Below, piece after piece: positions 22,870-33,735 of a DNA stretch of 64,000 bases. Location: contig OX465587.1 of the NCBI GenBank assembly GCA_950022655.1, positions 25,299,716 through 25,363,715 of the forward strand, read 5' to 3'. This DNA comes from Alentia gelatinosa. Taxonomy: Eukaryota; Annelida; Polychaeta; Phyllodocida; Polynoidae. The notes beneath the pieces are model-generated. The model was given only the letters and a program-made list of their open reading frames with translations, was not told where the DNA came from and ran no database searches. Position 1 is the stretch's first letter; every line of letters begins with the position of its first letter. A program made the position numbers and the translations under genes.

Positions 22870-23235
22870 GGGATTAAGTCATAGTGAATAGATGAAAAAA
22901 GGTCTCTCCAGACTTACACACAAATACCTCCTGAAAGGAGAAAGTACCCATTATGCCCAGCATGCAATGTGCCCATAACTGCTCAGCATATCCTGCTGAA
23001 TTGTAAAAGGGTACAGGAAAATGGAAGAAAGTACATGCAAATTAGTAACAAACTGAAAATGACTGTTCCAAAGAAAGATATAATCATCTTTTTGAGACAA
23101 ATCTCTATGATTGTTAAAAGATATATAAAAACATCGAAAAGAATTGAATACGTCTAAGTAGTAAAAAAAACTTAAATCTGTAACGGTCACTATTCTGATA
23201 GTCTCCTCGACGTTAATCCACAAACAAACAAACGT
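22870..23235 (+). mobile_element. 5'-truncated non-LTR retrotransposon (LINE) 3' end
   Basis: The translated plus strand gives the hallmark C-terminus of LINE ORF2 proteins: RLTHKYLLKGE, then CPACN...TAQHILLNC, a C-x2-C-x8-H-x4-C zinc-knuckle-type motif, then a basic tail ending at a stop at 23,155-23,157. The LTHKYLLKGE part and the CPAC part are in different frames, implying a one-base deletion between them near 22,950. In-frame stops occur upstream of 22,890, so it is dead. The element ends in CCACAAACAAACAAAC (about 23,218-23,232), a short CAAA microsatellite tail. Reverse transcriptase and endonuclease are absent. The Jockey/I/RTE-like group is likely but cannot be fixed from this fragment. 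Confidence 0.8.
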
Positions 23236-23609
23236 TAACCTTCCAATATCTCTATCCTGTGCCGCGTTGCTGAAACCTGCAGGTAGTTGATGTTTTTACC
23301 GCCATGGATGGGACATAAGACATTGTTGATTTGCTGAATATTGATGATAGATATCATGTATACTAATCCCAACCGGAGGGTTCTTTAGCTGTACAGGCTG
23401 AGATTTAAACATTATATCGAGAACAGTTCAATATCGTAAAACGTATGGCTGTCAGGGATTTCTCACTCAGAACCAGATATGAGAATCTTGATCAAAGGCA
23501 AGGTATCCATTGACTATTCTTCTATGTTTTTAGTTAATAATTCGTTACAAAATCATGTCCTTACAGGAAGCAATTATTCCGTTAAATTACGGATTTTAGG
23601 GATTTTCAT

Positions 23610-23767
23610 TTAGGGATCATCTATAAAATACGCACGCAGTGACGGAGATAGGCAGGGTAAATGTTTTCGGAAATGTTTGTACGTCCCTTCTTTAAACTAT
23701 TGCGTACAAGATGGAGAAGGATGAATGGGCAGATATTTCAGAAATGTTGCATATAAATTTCCCCTTA
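23610..23767 (-). mobile_element. Poly-C MITE family G, copy without poly-C
   Basis: It starts TAGGGATCATCTATAAAATACGC and contains CGTACAAGATGGAG as in the inverted copy at 44,861-45,045. The C/G homopolymer of the other copies is absent. The right end (TTTCCCCTTA) is degraded. Confidence 0.55.
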
Positions 23768-23769
23768 CG

Positions 23770-26000
23770 ATGATCAAAATATCGCAATATCTACATGCCA
23801 TACCTGCCAAACCCTGGCGGCAAAAAGGCCACTCTGAGAAGCCGCTAACAGGCTGCCAGATTGTGCCATCAGGACGCCGACTTTTTAATTTTGGGAAAGC
23901 GAAAGAGTCGTAACTAGTCTATACCACAGATCCCATAGCTTTGAGCATGTTTTACTACCAGTCCTGACACTGTCCGTTCATTTGTCCTTTCAGATTATAA
24001 TATTTCCTATATTTTTCTCACCATGGCTTGTATTCCTGGGTTAATGATAGGCCAGTCATTAGATGGTCTGTCTTTAGTCCGATCAGAAGATAGTAGCATT
24101 GACATTATCCATTTGTAAACTAGACTGCGAACCGACCTGCCACTAACGATTTGTTTAATAATTCTATACTGGATAGGAATAAAAACAAATACTTTTCAAA
24201 TATTGTAGATTTTCATGAATCCCAATCTAGTCACGATGTCATCTACCGAGTGAAACACAAGTAGATCGTTTTTAGAAATGAACTTGCCACTGAAATTATA
24301 GTGGGGCATTTTATTAGGCATGTCGTTTCTGCAAATATCCAGGTGCAGGAAGCTGCGAGCTGAAGTCTAACAGTCTGGCAGACGACAATTTGTCTGAACA
24401 AGGGGAATCCCAACGCGAGTCCCAAAGGCCCAGCGTTCCATATGCGTTTGCATAAGTAAGGTCTATAGAGCCCATGGTTCTCCACGCTTATTGGAAAAAA
24501 CGTCGCCAGCTCTGTCAGTATTTGGCAATATTTCCCCAGACCCATATCTCAGATGCACAATATTGTTAATCTAAGCAATCCGGCGGGGCTGTTGGGAATA
24601 CTTGATGACGGTTTTTAAACTCCCGCCCGTGATGTAGAAGGTCGTGTTCCCCAAGCGTACAAGTGCAACATAAAAATATATAACAATTCAGTTATTTCTT
24701 CCCCTTTATGTATTATCATATAACATCTTGGACAGAGAAGCTACACTTGTTTGTATACATGTAATATTGAACCATAATCCATTATTTTCTACTTAAGCAT
24801 TCTCTCATCAGCAAAGTTCGTAGCCAATACTGTGTGGAGGGGTTTTCCAGTTCTTATTTGATGTTGGTAGTAGGACAAGTGATGAATGCATTAGAGAGAT
24901 TACGCGCAGATCCCATCTGTAAGTATAGGTCGTAGGTAGACCACATATGGTACCAACACATCTTTTACTTAATAAAAATGAAGAAAATTTAGGCCATGGG
25001 AAAGCATCATTGTTACCAATCTATCCTGATTAGGTGTCAGATAATGCTAGCGTAGTTCCTTAATCAGCAATGATTGTCTCAGTAGTACCTTGATGTGCAA
25101 ACCGAGAGCATTTTAGTCTCGATATTGATAGTAACCGAGTAGTTAATTCTGGTACGATACCACTTGAGCGATACTACTTGTAATAGATGAGCTCGAAACT
25201 GTAGAGTCGTCATTGGAATAAATTTAGATGCTATAATTGCCTAGGAAGTTCGGTCTCATTATATAGTGCAATATAGGTATAGCCAATCGTGATGCTCTAA
25301 AGCTATTTCCGTGATTACTGGCATAATCTACAGGCTTTAATACTTTGGGAAGGCGGTCGAGGCGTATACGGACTCTTTGGTATCATGCAGTAACATTTCA
25401 TACTCATATATCTATGGATCGCGTGTTATAATCCACCTTAGGCCTACATCACCAGTCTAATCGTGGTTGTACATTAGTGACGGTCCGACCCCTTTTATCA
25501 TTTCCCGATAAAAGTTGTAGTCCGAAAAGGTTCGTGAGGTGGGGGCACATGAAACTTTAAAGAGACTACTTATATTCTTTCATGAATTCCGTGTATACAA
25601 TGAATGCTGATTGTGGCAGTTCAAAGCCGTGAAGTGAATTTTAATATCGTTCAGAAAAATAAAAGTATTTTAAATTCTGCAGTAATATCTTCACTAAAAT
25701 ACATTGCCTAGTTTTTGTCACACCCCTTGCCTTATGTGTCCATTCATTGTTAAATCATTCGATCAAAGCCAGAAATGGAGTATGTAAAACCGGACATCCA
25801 CTGCTTGCGATATGGCTCTGACCTGGTATGAAACTGAATTAGTGCATTGTCGCTGTGTTGGAATGTTGACAAATTCTGTGTCGGAAGGCTTGTAGTATGT
25901 TGGACGCTCACTGGGTTCCTGGCCTACCTTCTAGAATCATCGAATACAGCTGGGCACCCAGTGTTTGTGACACACTCCGACATTGCTACAAATCAAGATC
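23770..26000. other. Unannotated stretch
   Basis: No supported exon. A 100-residue minus-strand frame at 24,243-24,545 has no recognisable motif or splice context and was not called. Confidence 0.4.
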
Positions 26001-26001
26001 A

Positions 26002-26451
26002 AAGGGGGGCGTCCACCAACCATGACAAGGCTACGACAAGTGTCGACATGAAAGTTCCAATCGCAGCCTTGTCGCAGCCTTGTCGTGAGAAGAGCAGTGT
26101 TAGGACAGCGGTATCGAGGAGTGTCGTAGACGTTGCTGGTTGCCGTAAAAAAGGCGCCCATGGTTCCGACACACTTCGACAGTGATATCGAGGAAACCAC
26201 CACACTCCACGACAAAGGTCCAGTCATAGCAAAAATGTTCGATATTGTCGTAGCCTTGTCGGAAGGCCCCCGACAGGCCCCCGACAAGCTTCATGTCGCA
26301 GCCTGTCGTGGCCTTGTCGTAGCCTCTTGTCGGGAACTGGGGTCCACCAACCACGACAAGGCTATGACAAGGCTTCCAATCATAGAGCTGTCGTGGACCT
26401 AGTCGGAAAGCCATTGTCGTAGCCTTGTCGTGGTTGGTGGACGCCCCCCTT
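26002..26451. mobile_element. CGACAA-rich palindromic element, copy 1
   Basis: Terminal inverted repeats AAGGGGGGCGTCCACCAACC / GGTTGGTGGACGCCCCCCTT bound 450 bp. The body is filled with about twenty CGACA/TGTCG words in both orientations (CGACAAGGCTACGACAAG type), giving strong self-complementarity. A second, opposite copy lies at 40,942-41,312. Overlapping ORFs on both strands arise from the repeated words. No target duplication is obvious. A non-autonomous DNA element or foldback element is most likely. Confidence 0.8.
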
Positions 26452-26721
26452 CATGCATCGTAGCAGTGTTGAAGGTTGAAAATTATGTATCGGAATCGTG
26501 TCGGAACGCTTGCTGGAGTGTGTCGGGAGCTCAGTTGGTCAGGGCATTGGTCACTCAGGTTGCTCTGCTTGACATACAGTTAACACTATAGCACAGGCAC
26601 CCTAGATGGACACAGCATAAATGGACACAGCACAGACCGATGCCTGTGTTGCTGTCTCTCCGGGACTATCAGTTATAAACCCTTACTCCCACAGCGAGAC
26701 ATGCGCCCAAGGCTCCGTGAC

Positions 26722-26778
26722 GCATGCGCGCGCAGGCTTTATCGTTAAGTATGCGCGCGCAGTCTTCATTACTTCCGG
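26722..26778. promoter_or_regulatory. Paired NRF1-like sites plus ETS site
   Basis: GCATGCGCGCGCAG (26,722-26,735) and ATGCGCGCGCAG (26,751-26,762) are NRF1-type palindromes about 29 bp apart; ACTTCCGG (26,771-26,778) is an inverted ETS core. The surrounding 26,620-26,900 is CpG-rich. The combination is characteristic of TATA-less promoters in animals. No downstream coding exon was identified. Confidence 0.4.
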
Positions 26779-27000
26779 CCCCACGACCCCCCAGACGCCC
26801 CTGGCCCTGTCATCTTCAATCAGGCTCGTCGCTGTCAGGTTGATACCGGCCACTCAAGGGGACCCCTTCCCCGGGGTGTGGAGGGTGGGTGGGCTTGATG
26901 ACTGCTCAGAGCTGTTCCATGAGCAATTCCAAAGCAACCCGTAGAATCCTTTCAAGCAACGCTGGAGCTGCTGCCAAATAGCGCCTGAGTTATCTCCTTA

Positions 27001-28252
27001 TGCCCCGTTCACACTGTGAGACTGAGCGGTATCTGGCAGCGACTAGCGCGACAATTCGCTCGGTGTAAAGGCATAGTCCCTTGCGATTTGAACATCAAAC
27101 ATGTCATTGTTATCGGGTGAAATTATGAAGTAAGACACCAATGAAATCATGAACTATGGAACTCTGACTTTATGAACCAGAGCATATGTCACATGACTGA
27201 CCTAGTCCATCCCAAAGGACTATGAACTCAACAGTTGATAACACTCAATATAGCACTTGATCGTTTTCCTCTAGTAGGCAATTTTTGTCACTATAGGTCG
27301 TGCAACCATATTGGGGACTGAAAACTAGTTATTTTTGACTTAAAATACAAAAATTCTCATAACTTAGGCTATAAAAAAGATACAGATTTACAAAGGATAC
27401 CATATTAAACCAGAGATTATGGGCTTTATTGTCATATGTATTTTAGATTTATTCAGGTGATTTATCTGTTTTCATTTTTGTCATATTTTCTCTGAAATCA
27501 TGCTAAAAGTTAGGCAAAATGTTGGACTTCTAGAATATGAGTGAAGATTCCATAGAATTCCATATGGAAGCAAATTCAACGCACAGTTTAATCAAGTAGA
27601 GATTTCTTTGAGGATGATTGTGATACCTTAACCTTTATTGTACTCATAGTAGAAGTAAAAATGGACTGTTTTGTTATCAAAATAGAAAAGTACCAAAAAG
27701 CCCCTTTTTGTGATATGTGCCATATGTTAAAGCATTGTCGTGGTAGGCAGAAAATGAAGAAGTAAGGCTTGGTTGGAACAGATGCAATATTTTTACATTA
27801 TAATTTCAGACAAAGTTTTTCCTTTAGTTACTAATTACAAACAAATGCTTACTTAAACTAATTAGATAAGCAGCACAAGTCAATCTATAAGAATTTTTAG
27901 GGAAACACTATTTGAATGCGGATTTCACCTTAGTCCCTAATATGCCTTCCTGACCTATAGTTTTGACCTGTACGTGGAAGAACGCTAATTATAATGAGTT
28001 AATGAACACTGTCCTTATCTGAATTTAAAAAAAAAAGAAAAAGAATATGTTTGATATTTGGTACCTCTATTCGGCGACTACCTCTAGCCCACTAGTCACA
28101 GGCCTTCTGGTGGCAGAGGCAGTGGTTCACACAAATAAACTGTAATAGCTTGTGTAAGCCCAGTCGCAAGCAATTAGATACGTCTAGTCTCAAGCTGGGT
28201 ACTGCTAGAATTGCAAGCCATCTAGTCGTTCAGTGTGAATTGGGCTTCAACT
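27001..28252 (+). mobile_element. GCGACT MITE family A/B, long copy
   Basis: It starts GCCCCGTTCACACTG and ends CAGTGTGAATTGGGC, imperfect inverted termini. Just inside are CTGGCAGCGACTAGCGC (left) and CCCAGTCGCAAGC...AGTCTCAAGCT (right), matching the minus-strand element at 20,553-21,043. The interior of about 1 kb is AT-rich, CpG-poor and ORF-free and is not found in the short copy. No clear target-site duplication is visible; TTA versus TCA is possible. Confidence 0.55.
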
Positions 28253-29150
28253 CGTCCCGCACCCTTATAACGTACCGTGAGAACTATCTGTGGGTGACCC
28301 ATCGAGCTGCTCATAAGTGGGCCCTGTGTATTTACCGAGCTCTGTCCTACTGCACTGCACTGTCCGCGACTGTCCTGCTCGCTACATGACGTACCGCCGT
28401 CCTCCCCAGTAGCACTGTGATAGATTCGGGTTCCGCGGATGACCTTTGGGGCGGGGAGATTGCGCTGGGCCGCTATTAGTGGCACTGGGCCCCCGGCCGT
28501 GTTGGTGAAAGTGGCTTCTGGGTAATGCTCTTCTGGAGACTGTGTATGGACTGGGGAGGATTTGCAGGAGTGAATGTTCCTTAGCACGGTGGGTGGTCAG
28601 AATGAAGAGAGATAGTTGGGGTCTGGATTTATGTTTCTATATTTGACGTATAATGATAATAGCAAGAGGATGAATTCACGGGAGGACTTCCTCATCTTAT
28701 TCCTTATCTTGAATGCCTCGGGTACGTCATGATTTAACAAGCAGGGTTTCTGTTTTGTTAATAAAGTGTTAAAGTCTGTTGGACAAAGTGGCCGTAATGA
28801 CTGTATACTCGCGTTTGTGGAGCCGCGTACTATTTCGTGTTAATGGTTAGACTCAGACGCGTTTTGCGTCGACAAAAAAGCAGCCATCACATTGGGTTAT
28901 CAGAGTGGTACTGTGCAAATCGGTCTACACTTGGCGACAGAGATACTATTTTCTACCCCGCCTACTGCGTTACGATTCTGTACAGGAACACCCCCCCACC
29001 CCCTTAATCGTTGGTCAACTCAACTCAATTGCTGGTGGCACTAATCGGCAAGGAAGCGGCGCTCACCACCTACCTGTGTCTGGCACCCCCCAAATCTCCT
29101 GACCCAGTGACTAATTATACTAATTATAGGCCGATATCAGAACGCACAAC
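28253..29150. other. Unannotated, partly CpG-rich
   Basis: 28,400-28,520 is GC-rich without a recognised core promoter. No supported exon. Confidence 0.35.
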
Positions 29151-29159
29151 CGGGGAGGA

Positions 29160-29224
29160 GGGGGGGGGGGGGTATTTCCTCGGCAAACGATTTGTCGTAA
29201 CAATTCTGGGGGAGGGGGGGGGGG
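29160..29224 (+). repeat. Two G-runs with G-quadruplex potential
   Basis: A run of 13 G at about 29,160-29,172, preceded by GGGGAGGA, and a second GGGGGAGGGGGGGGGG run at about 29,208-29,224. Four or more G-tracts lie on one strand within 70 bp. Confidence 0.75.
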
Positions 29225-29499
29225 CACTAATGTCAGGTATGCTGTAAGAAATGGGTGCCAAACCGACCGACAATAGCCGACTTCAATAGGATGCCGCGCC
29301 TAAGACAAAGTGCTGTTCCCTTAAATTTGTCGCTGAAAAGGTATATCAATATTCCGAAGTCATCTAGTAGGAATTGTACGACACGGCTACGACTTAGAAA
29401 TTCTATGTTGGAGTATGTCGTAAGCCATTTTATTTCACCTAAAATTCTTACGTATGGTGTTCTGTCTATTCCCTGTAAGTTTCTTGCTTATTGATGTAT

Positions 29500-31950
29500 T
29501 ATTCATTACTTTATTAGATAAACATTATAACCGTAGGAATGCCTCCAGGCATCACTCAGACTGATAGGGTTAACCGGTCCCCTGCGACAGTTACCTCAGA
29601 CATTGCTGGCTGGCTGACGTCTCGAGGTATCCTTTGGGATTACACTTCCAATTAGAGCGCATTCCGTGAGGCGAATTATTAGTTGATTTATAAAATAAAC
29701 CAAACCTAAAATCAACACTTATTTACTACATATTGGGGTTCTGAATTGTAATACACAATAGGCGGATTATCAGCATCCGAATGACAATTCCTGTTTCGGC
29801 TGGGAACTGATAATTAGGTTGCAGGTTGTCTATTGTCAAGGAACTGTTCAGGCTGTGTGTGTACTAATTAGCCCACTGCAGTGTGACATCCATGGAGGAA
29901 ATGGAAACGTTGCCATTGCCTTCAGTTCAGAGCTAAATACTTGCCTTCGATTATAATCAGATATTGCATCCTGATTACCAGGGTCTATCATTCACGACTC
30001 GCACTGAACATCCTCTTCGTTCTATCACCGCCAGCTATATTCTACATTCATTTTCACTATTACTTAACGTTGATCACGTCCCATCTCTTCTATATTTAAG
30101 ATGGTTTCATAATTTCATTACATTTCATCAATTTATAGGTTCCTTCTTAAGCTGTTACAATCAATCCTACCTTGTCTTGCATTTGCACACTTGGAATTTA
30201 TAACCATGGTCATTCATATGTTCATGTTGCTCCCTTTCTACCATTACAATGTAAAGTGTATAATATACTGCTACTACCACCTGCCTACTCTGGTCTTTGA
30301 TGGTATATTCCATTATAATCCCTACATTTCTTAACAAACCTATTCATCAGTCTCTCTACATACAGTGTCATATCTTCTTGCCTAGTATCTTGTGTGCTTC
30401 CACTCTCTTTTGCACATTTTCTTATTTCCTTGTGTTTTCCACACCTCATGTTACTGTTATATTCTCTAATTGTGAACCACATAGCAATAAAGTGTTTTCC
30501 TTTGCACTACATGGTACCTTGGTACCTTCTGTTAAGGTTGTGTTACTGATTCTTTAAAACACTCCAAGCTTTACCTTGAAAAGCTGCTTTAAACATCTCT
30601 TTAAACCTTTGACTTAAAATACCAGCCGCTCAATCCTTGATGTGTTTACTCCCCTGACCCTACCAGTCATTGATACCCTGTGTACAAAATGCTCTGAAAC
30701 GTCATCGAGCGTCGCTGTATGAATAACAAAAAGGGGGAGCGGCTGAGCTGCTCAGGCTGAACGGGAGCTGCTCTCAGCCAACCTGGCACTGAATACACGA
30801 CAGCTCGACAGCGTGCCGGCTAAGCGCTGTCAGGTGGACCCCAGCCAGACCCACAGCCACTCTCCAACCACAGTACCCGTCACTGAGTTGATGGCATCAG
30901 GAGATATATGCATGGAGAACGATAACCCTCCCACCTCGGCCAATCACAATGTGACTTGAGATGAGTGTTCACAGCTTTCATGTGGCAACCAGTGACCCTG
31001 TAGTTGACACGAATGTAGGTCAGCTGGCCTCATTCTCATGTGGACCATTATCCTCATAGCGGTTCCCCCTCCTCCATCCCCCTGGGGGTGCTTTGACAGC
31101 GCTATGATTGTTCATGCTCGTCCCAGCAGAGCGCGCTGGTTATATGGGAGGGTTGGATGATGCCAGAGCACTGTGTGATGGGAACATTGTCGTACTGAAT
31201 ATAAAACAGGATATCAGTGCCGTGTTCCCCGACGACCACAAGTCAGAGCCAGAATGACGCACTTCACTTACCCTTCATCCCTCGTGTATTCGATCAGAGT
31301 GTACTGAGTTTGAAGACTCAGACAATTCAGTGTTACATACGATAGCAATTACTTTAATCTCGTCATACCACTATTAGAGATAAGAGAACTGGAGATAAGG
31401 CAATGAATTGTAAACCATGCAGTACCAACGCAGTCCTCAGCCGCTTTCCTGTACTATTTTCCACAGAGATACCAGGTGCTCTTAAAAAATAATAATAATA
31501 AAAAAAATAGAATAAATAGAACGAGACACTACAATGATATGATAATAGTTATCACTGATGTATTACAGTTAATCAAATTCACGATTTTAAGACAACTGTA
31601 TTTCGTGTGTGCTAGAATACTGTAGTGACTAATTTACGTCAACTCATACGAGAGTGTTTGTTTGAAAAGATCCTTTATGGGGGAGGGGAGCTGGGGGGAT
31701 CTGTCCACATCTATAGAAATGGTTTTTTGGTTGTTACATGCAGGACTAGAAGTAGCAATCAACCGCTGTTTGCAAACCGTTCACAAGTAAATGGGGATGG
31801 TACTACTTTACATGTTGCATCGTCTCGCGTGACTCATAGGTCATAGGCTTAGAGACTTTAACAGGATCAGTCTTGGGTCTGCACGCAGCCACGTAGTCTG
31901 TATGAGGGGAAACCAGTCAAGGTTCATGTTGTGCGCTGTACGAGGCTCGT
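29500..31950. other. Unannotated stretch
   Basis: 30,000-30,500 is T/C-rich. 30,740-30,840 contains several GAGC(T/A)GCTC words. TATAAAA at about 31,201 could be a core promoter element but has no supported exon after it. No multicopy repeat was noted. Confidence 0.35.
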
Positions 31951-31958
31951 ATCAAATA

Positions 31959-33735
31959 GTAGAGGAGCAAATGGCCTAAAAATGGGTAAAATTGACCCCC
32001 GAAAGTCTACTGGCTGAAACTTGCCATATTAGTCAATTATGACCTCAGGAATCTGAATCTGATACTCGTTTGTTCCAAAAAGTGTAGCATCATACTCGTT
32101 TCCATGGTAATAGAAGGAAAACAAAATTTAATACATACTGACACATAATACATACTTTTATAAGAAAAGGTGAATAAATGCATTTTTTCTGTTGGTAAAA
32201 TTTATCATTCTTTGGCCAAAAGTGTACAGTATGGAAATATTCCCTTTTCTGTTTTCTTGGAAGAACTGTTGCCATGGTAACATTCCAATTTGTGGGGGAA
32301 CCCCCATTTTTGGTTTTCTCATGGTTATCAAAGTTGGATAAAAAGAATGATTTTATGAATGACACATACAAATTGATAAATTTAGCAATAACACACAGCA
32401 TTGATAGGTACCACCATTTTTTGAAGTCATTCAATTGTTCCCATGGCAACCATAACAAGGTTTTTTCTATGACCAAAGCAGCCAGATAATGATACACTAA
32501 CTGGACATTTGTATGGCAAATCTGCATGACATGGCAACTAGTAGAAGAGTATAGTCTCTAAAAGGCCATTAGAGAGTCTACTGCATGAAATGTGCCATGT
32601 TGGTCAATCATTACATGGGGAATCTGATTCTGCCACTCTTTTGACCAAAAGAATGTAGCATCACTTTTGTTTCCATGGCAACCTTAATGCATAATAATCT
32701 ACTTAGAAACCACCAATTTCCTGCAAATATGAATAATAGATGTAAGAAATAGGAGCTAAACACCTACTCATGAGATTTCATTTTCATGATGTATACATTT
32801 GGGACATAATGTGGAGTTGTTCTCTTCATTCCCTTCGAATTTGATTGCCATGGCAACCAGTTTAGCACAAAACAGACACTGCAGTAGCCAGCTCTGATTG
32901 TTGTCAAAGCAAATTACTAGCTTTTTAGCCATTGATGATAGAGACTTAATGTAAGTATTTATCCTAGTACTTGGAGAGTCTACTGCATGAAATGTGCCAT
33001 GTTGGTCAATCATTACATGGGGAATCTGATTCTGCCACTCTTTTGACCAAAAGAATGTAGCATCACTTTTGTTTCCATGACAACTTTAATGCATAATAAT
33101 CTACTTAGAAACCACCAATTTCCTGCAAATATGAATAATAGGTGTAAGAATACTAGCTAAACACCTACTCATGAGATTTCATTTTTATGATGTATACACT
33201 TGGGACATAATGTGGAGTTGTTCTTTTCATTCCCTTAGCATTTGATCGCCATGGCAACCAGTTTAGCACAAAACAGACACTGCAGTAGCCAGCTCTGATT
33301 GTCATCAAAGCAAATTACTAGCTTTTTTAGCCATTGATGATAGAGACTTAATATAAGTATTTATCCTAGTACTTGGAGAGTCTACTGCATAAAATGTGCC
33401 ATGTTGGTCAATCATTACATGGGGAATTTGATTCTGCCACTATTTTGAACAAAAGAATGTAGCATCACTTCCATTTCCATGACAACCTAAATGCATAATA
33501 ATCTACCTAGAAACCACCAATTTCTTACACATTTGAAGCGTAAGTCCCAGAAAAACAAGAAAACTCATAGGGTTTCAAACTCATTAATTGTTTTTATATG
33601 TTAACATTTCGGACATAATGGGTAACTCTTGTTTCTATGTCTTTAGAATCTTGTTACCATGGCAACCAATGCAGGTAGAAAATAATCAGTGCAGTTACCC
33701 CCTTTAATTCTCATATAAACAAATTGCTATAAGTT
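31959..33735 (+). repeat. Left inverted arm with tandem ~402-bp units
   Basis: The outer 610 bp are followed by units starting GAGAGTCTACTGCAT at 32,572, 32,974 and 33,376 (periods 402 and 402). Each unit holds GTGCCATGTTGGTCAATCAT, an AAGAATGTAGCATCACTT block and two X-box palindromes. The outermost part is itself a diverged unit (GTCTACTGGCTGAAACTTGCC...). Identity to the right arm is highest at the extreme end and falls inward. Confidence 0.9.
32098..33666. promoter_or_regulatory. Left array of nine RFX X-box-like palindromes
   Basis: 14-mers close to GTTNCCATGGNAAC start at 32,098, 32,268, 32,437, 32,669, 32,844, 33,071, 33,245, 33,473 and 33,653. The sites at 32,268 (GTTGCCATGGTAAC), 32,437 (GTTCCCATGGCAAC), 32,669 (GTTTCCATGGCAAC) and 33,653 (GTTACCATGGCAAC) are full consensus matches. 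Spacings are 170, 169, 232, 175, 227, 174, 228 and 180 bp. A degenerate site (about 32,316) and a half site (32,525) also occur. RFX proteins bind such inverted half sites; binding here is inferred. Confidence 0.75.

Noticed and set aside
24243..24545. 100-codon minus-strand frame
   Set aside because: No recognisable domain or splice context; not conserved in another copy here.
26100..26414. Overlapping open frames on both strands
   Set aside because: Generated by repeated CGACAAG words of the palindromic element.
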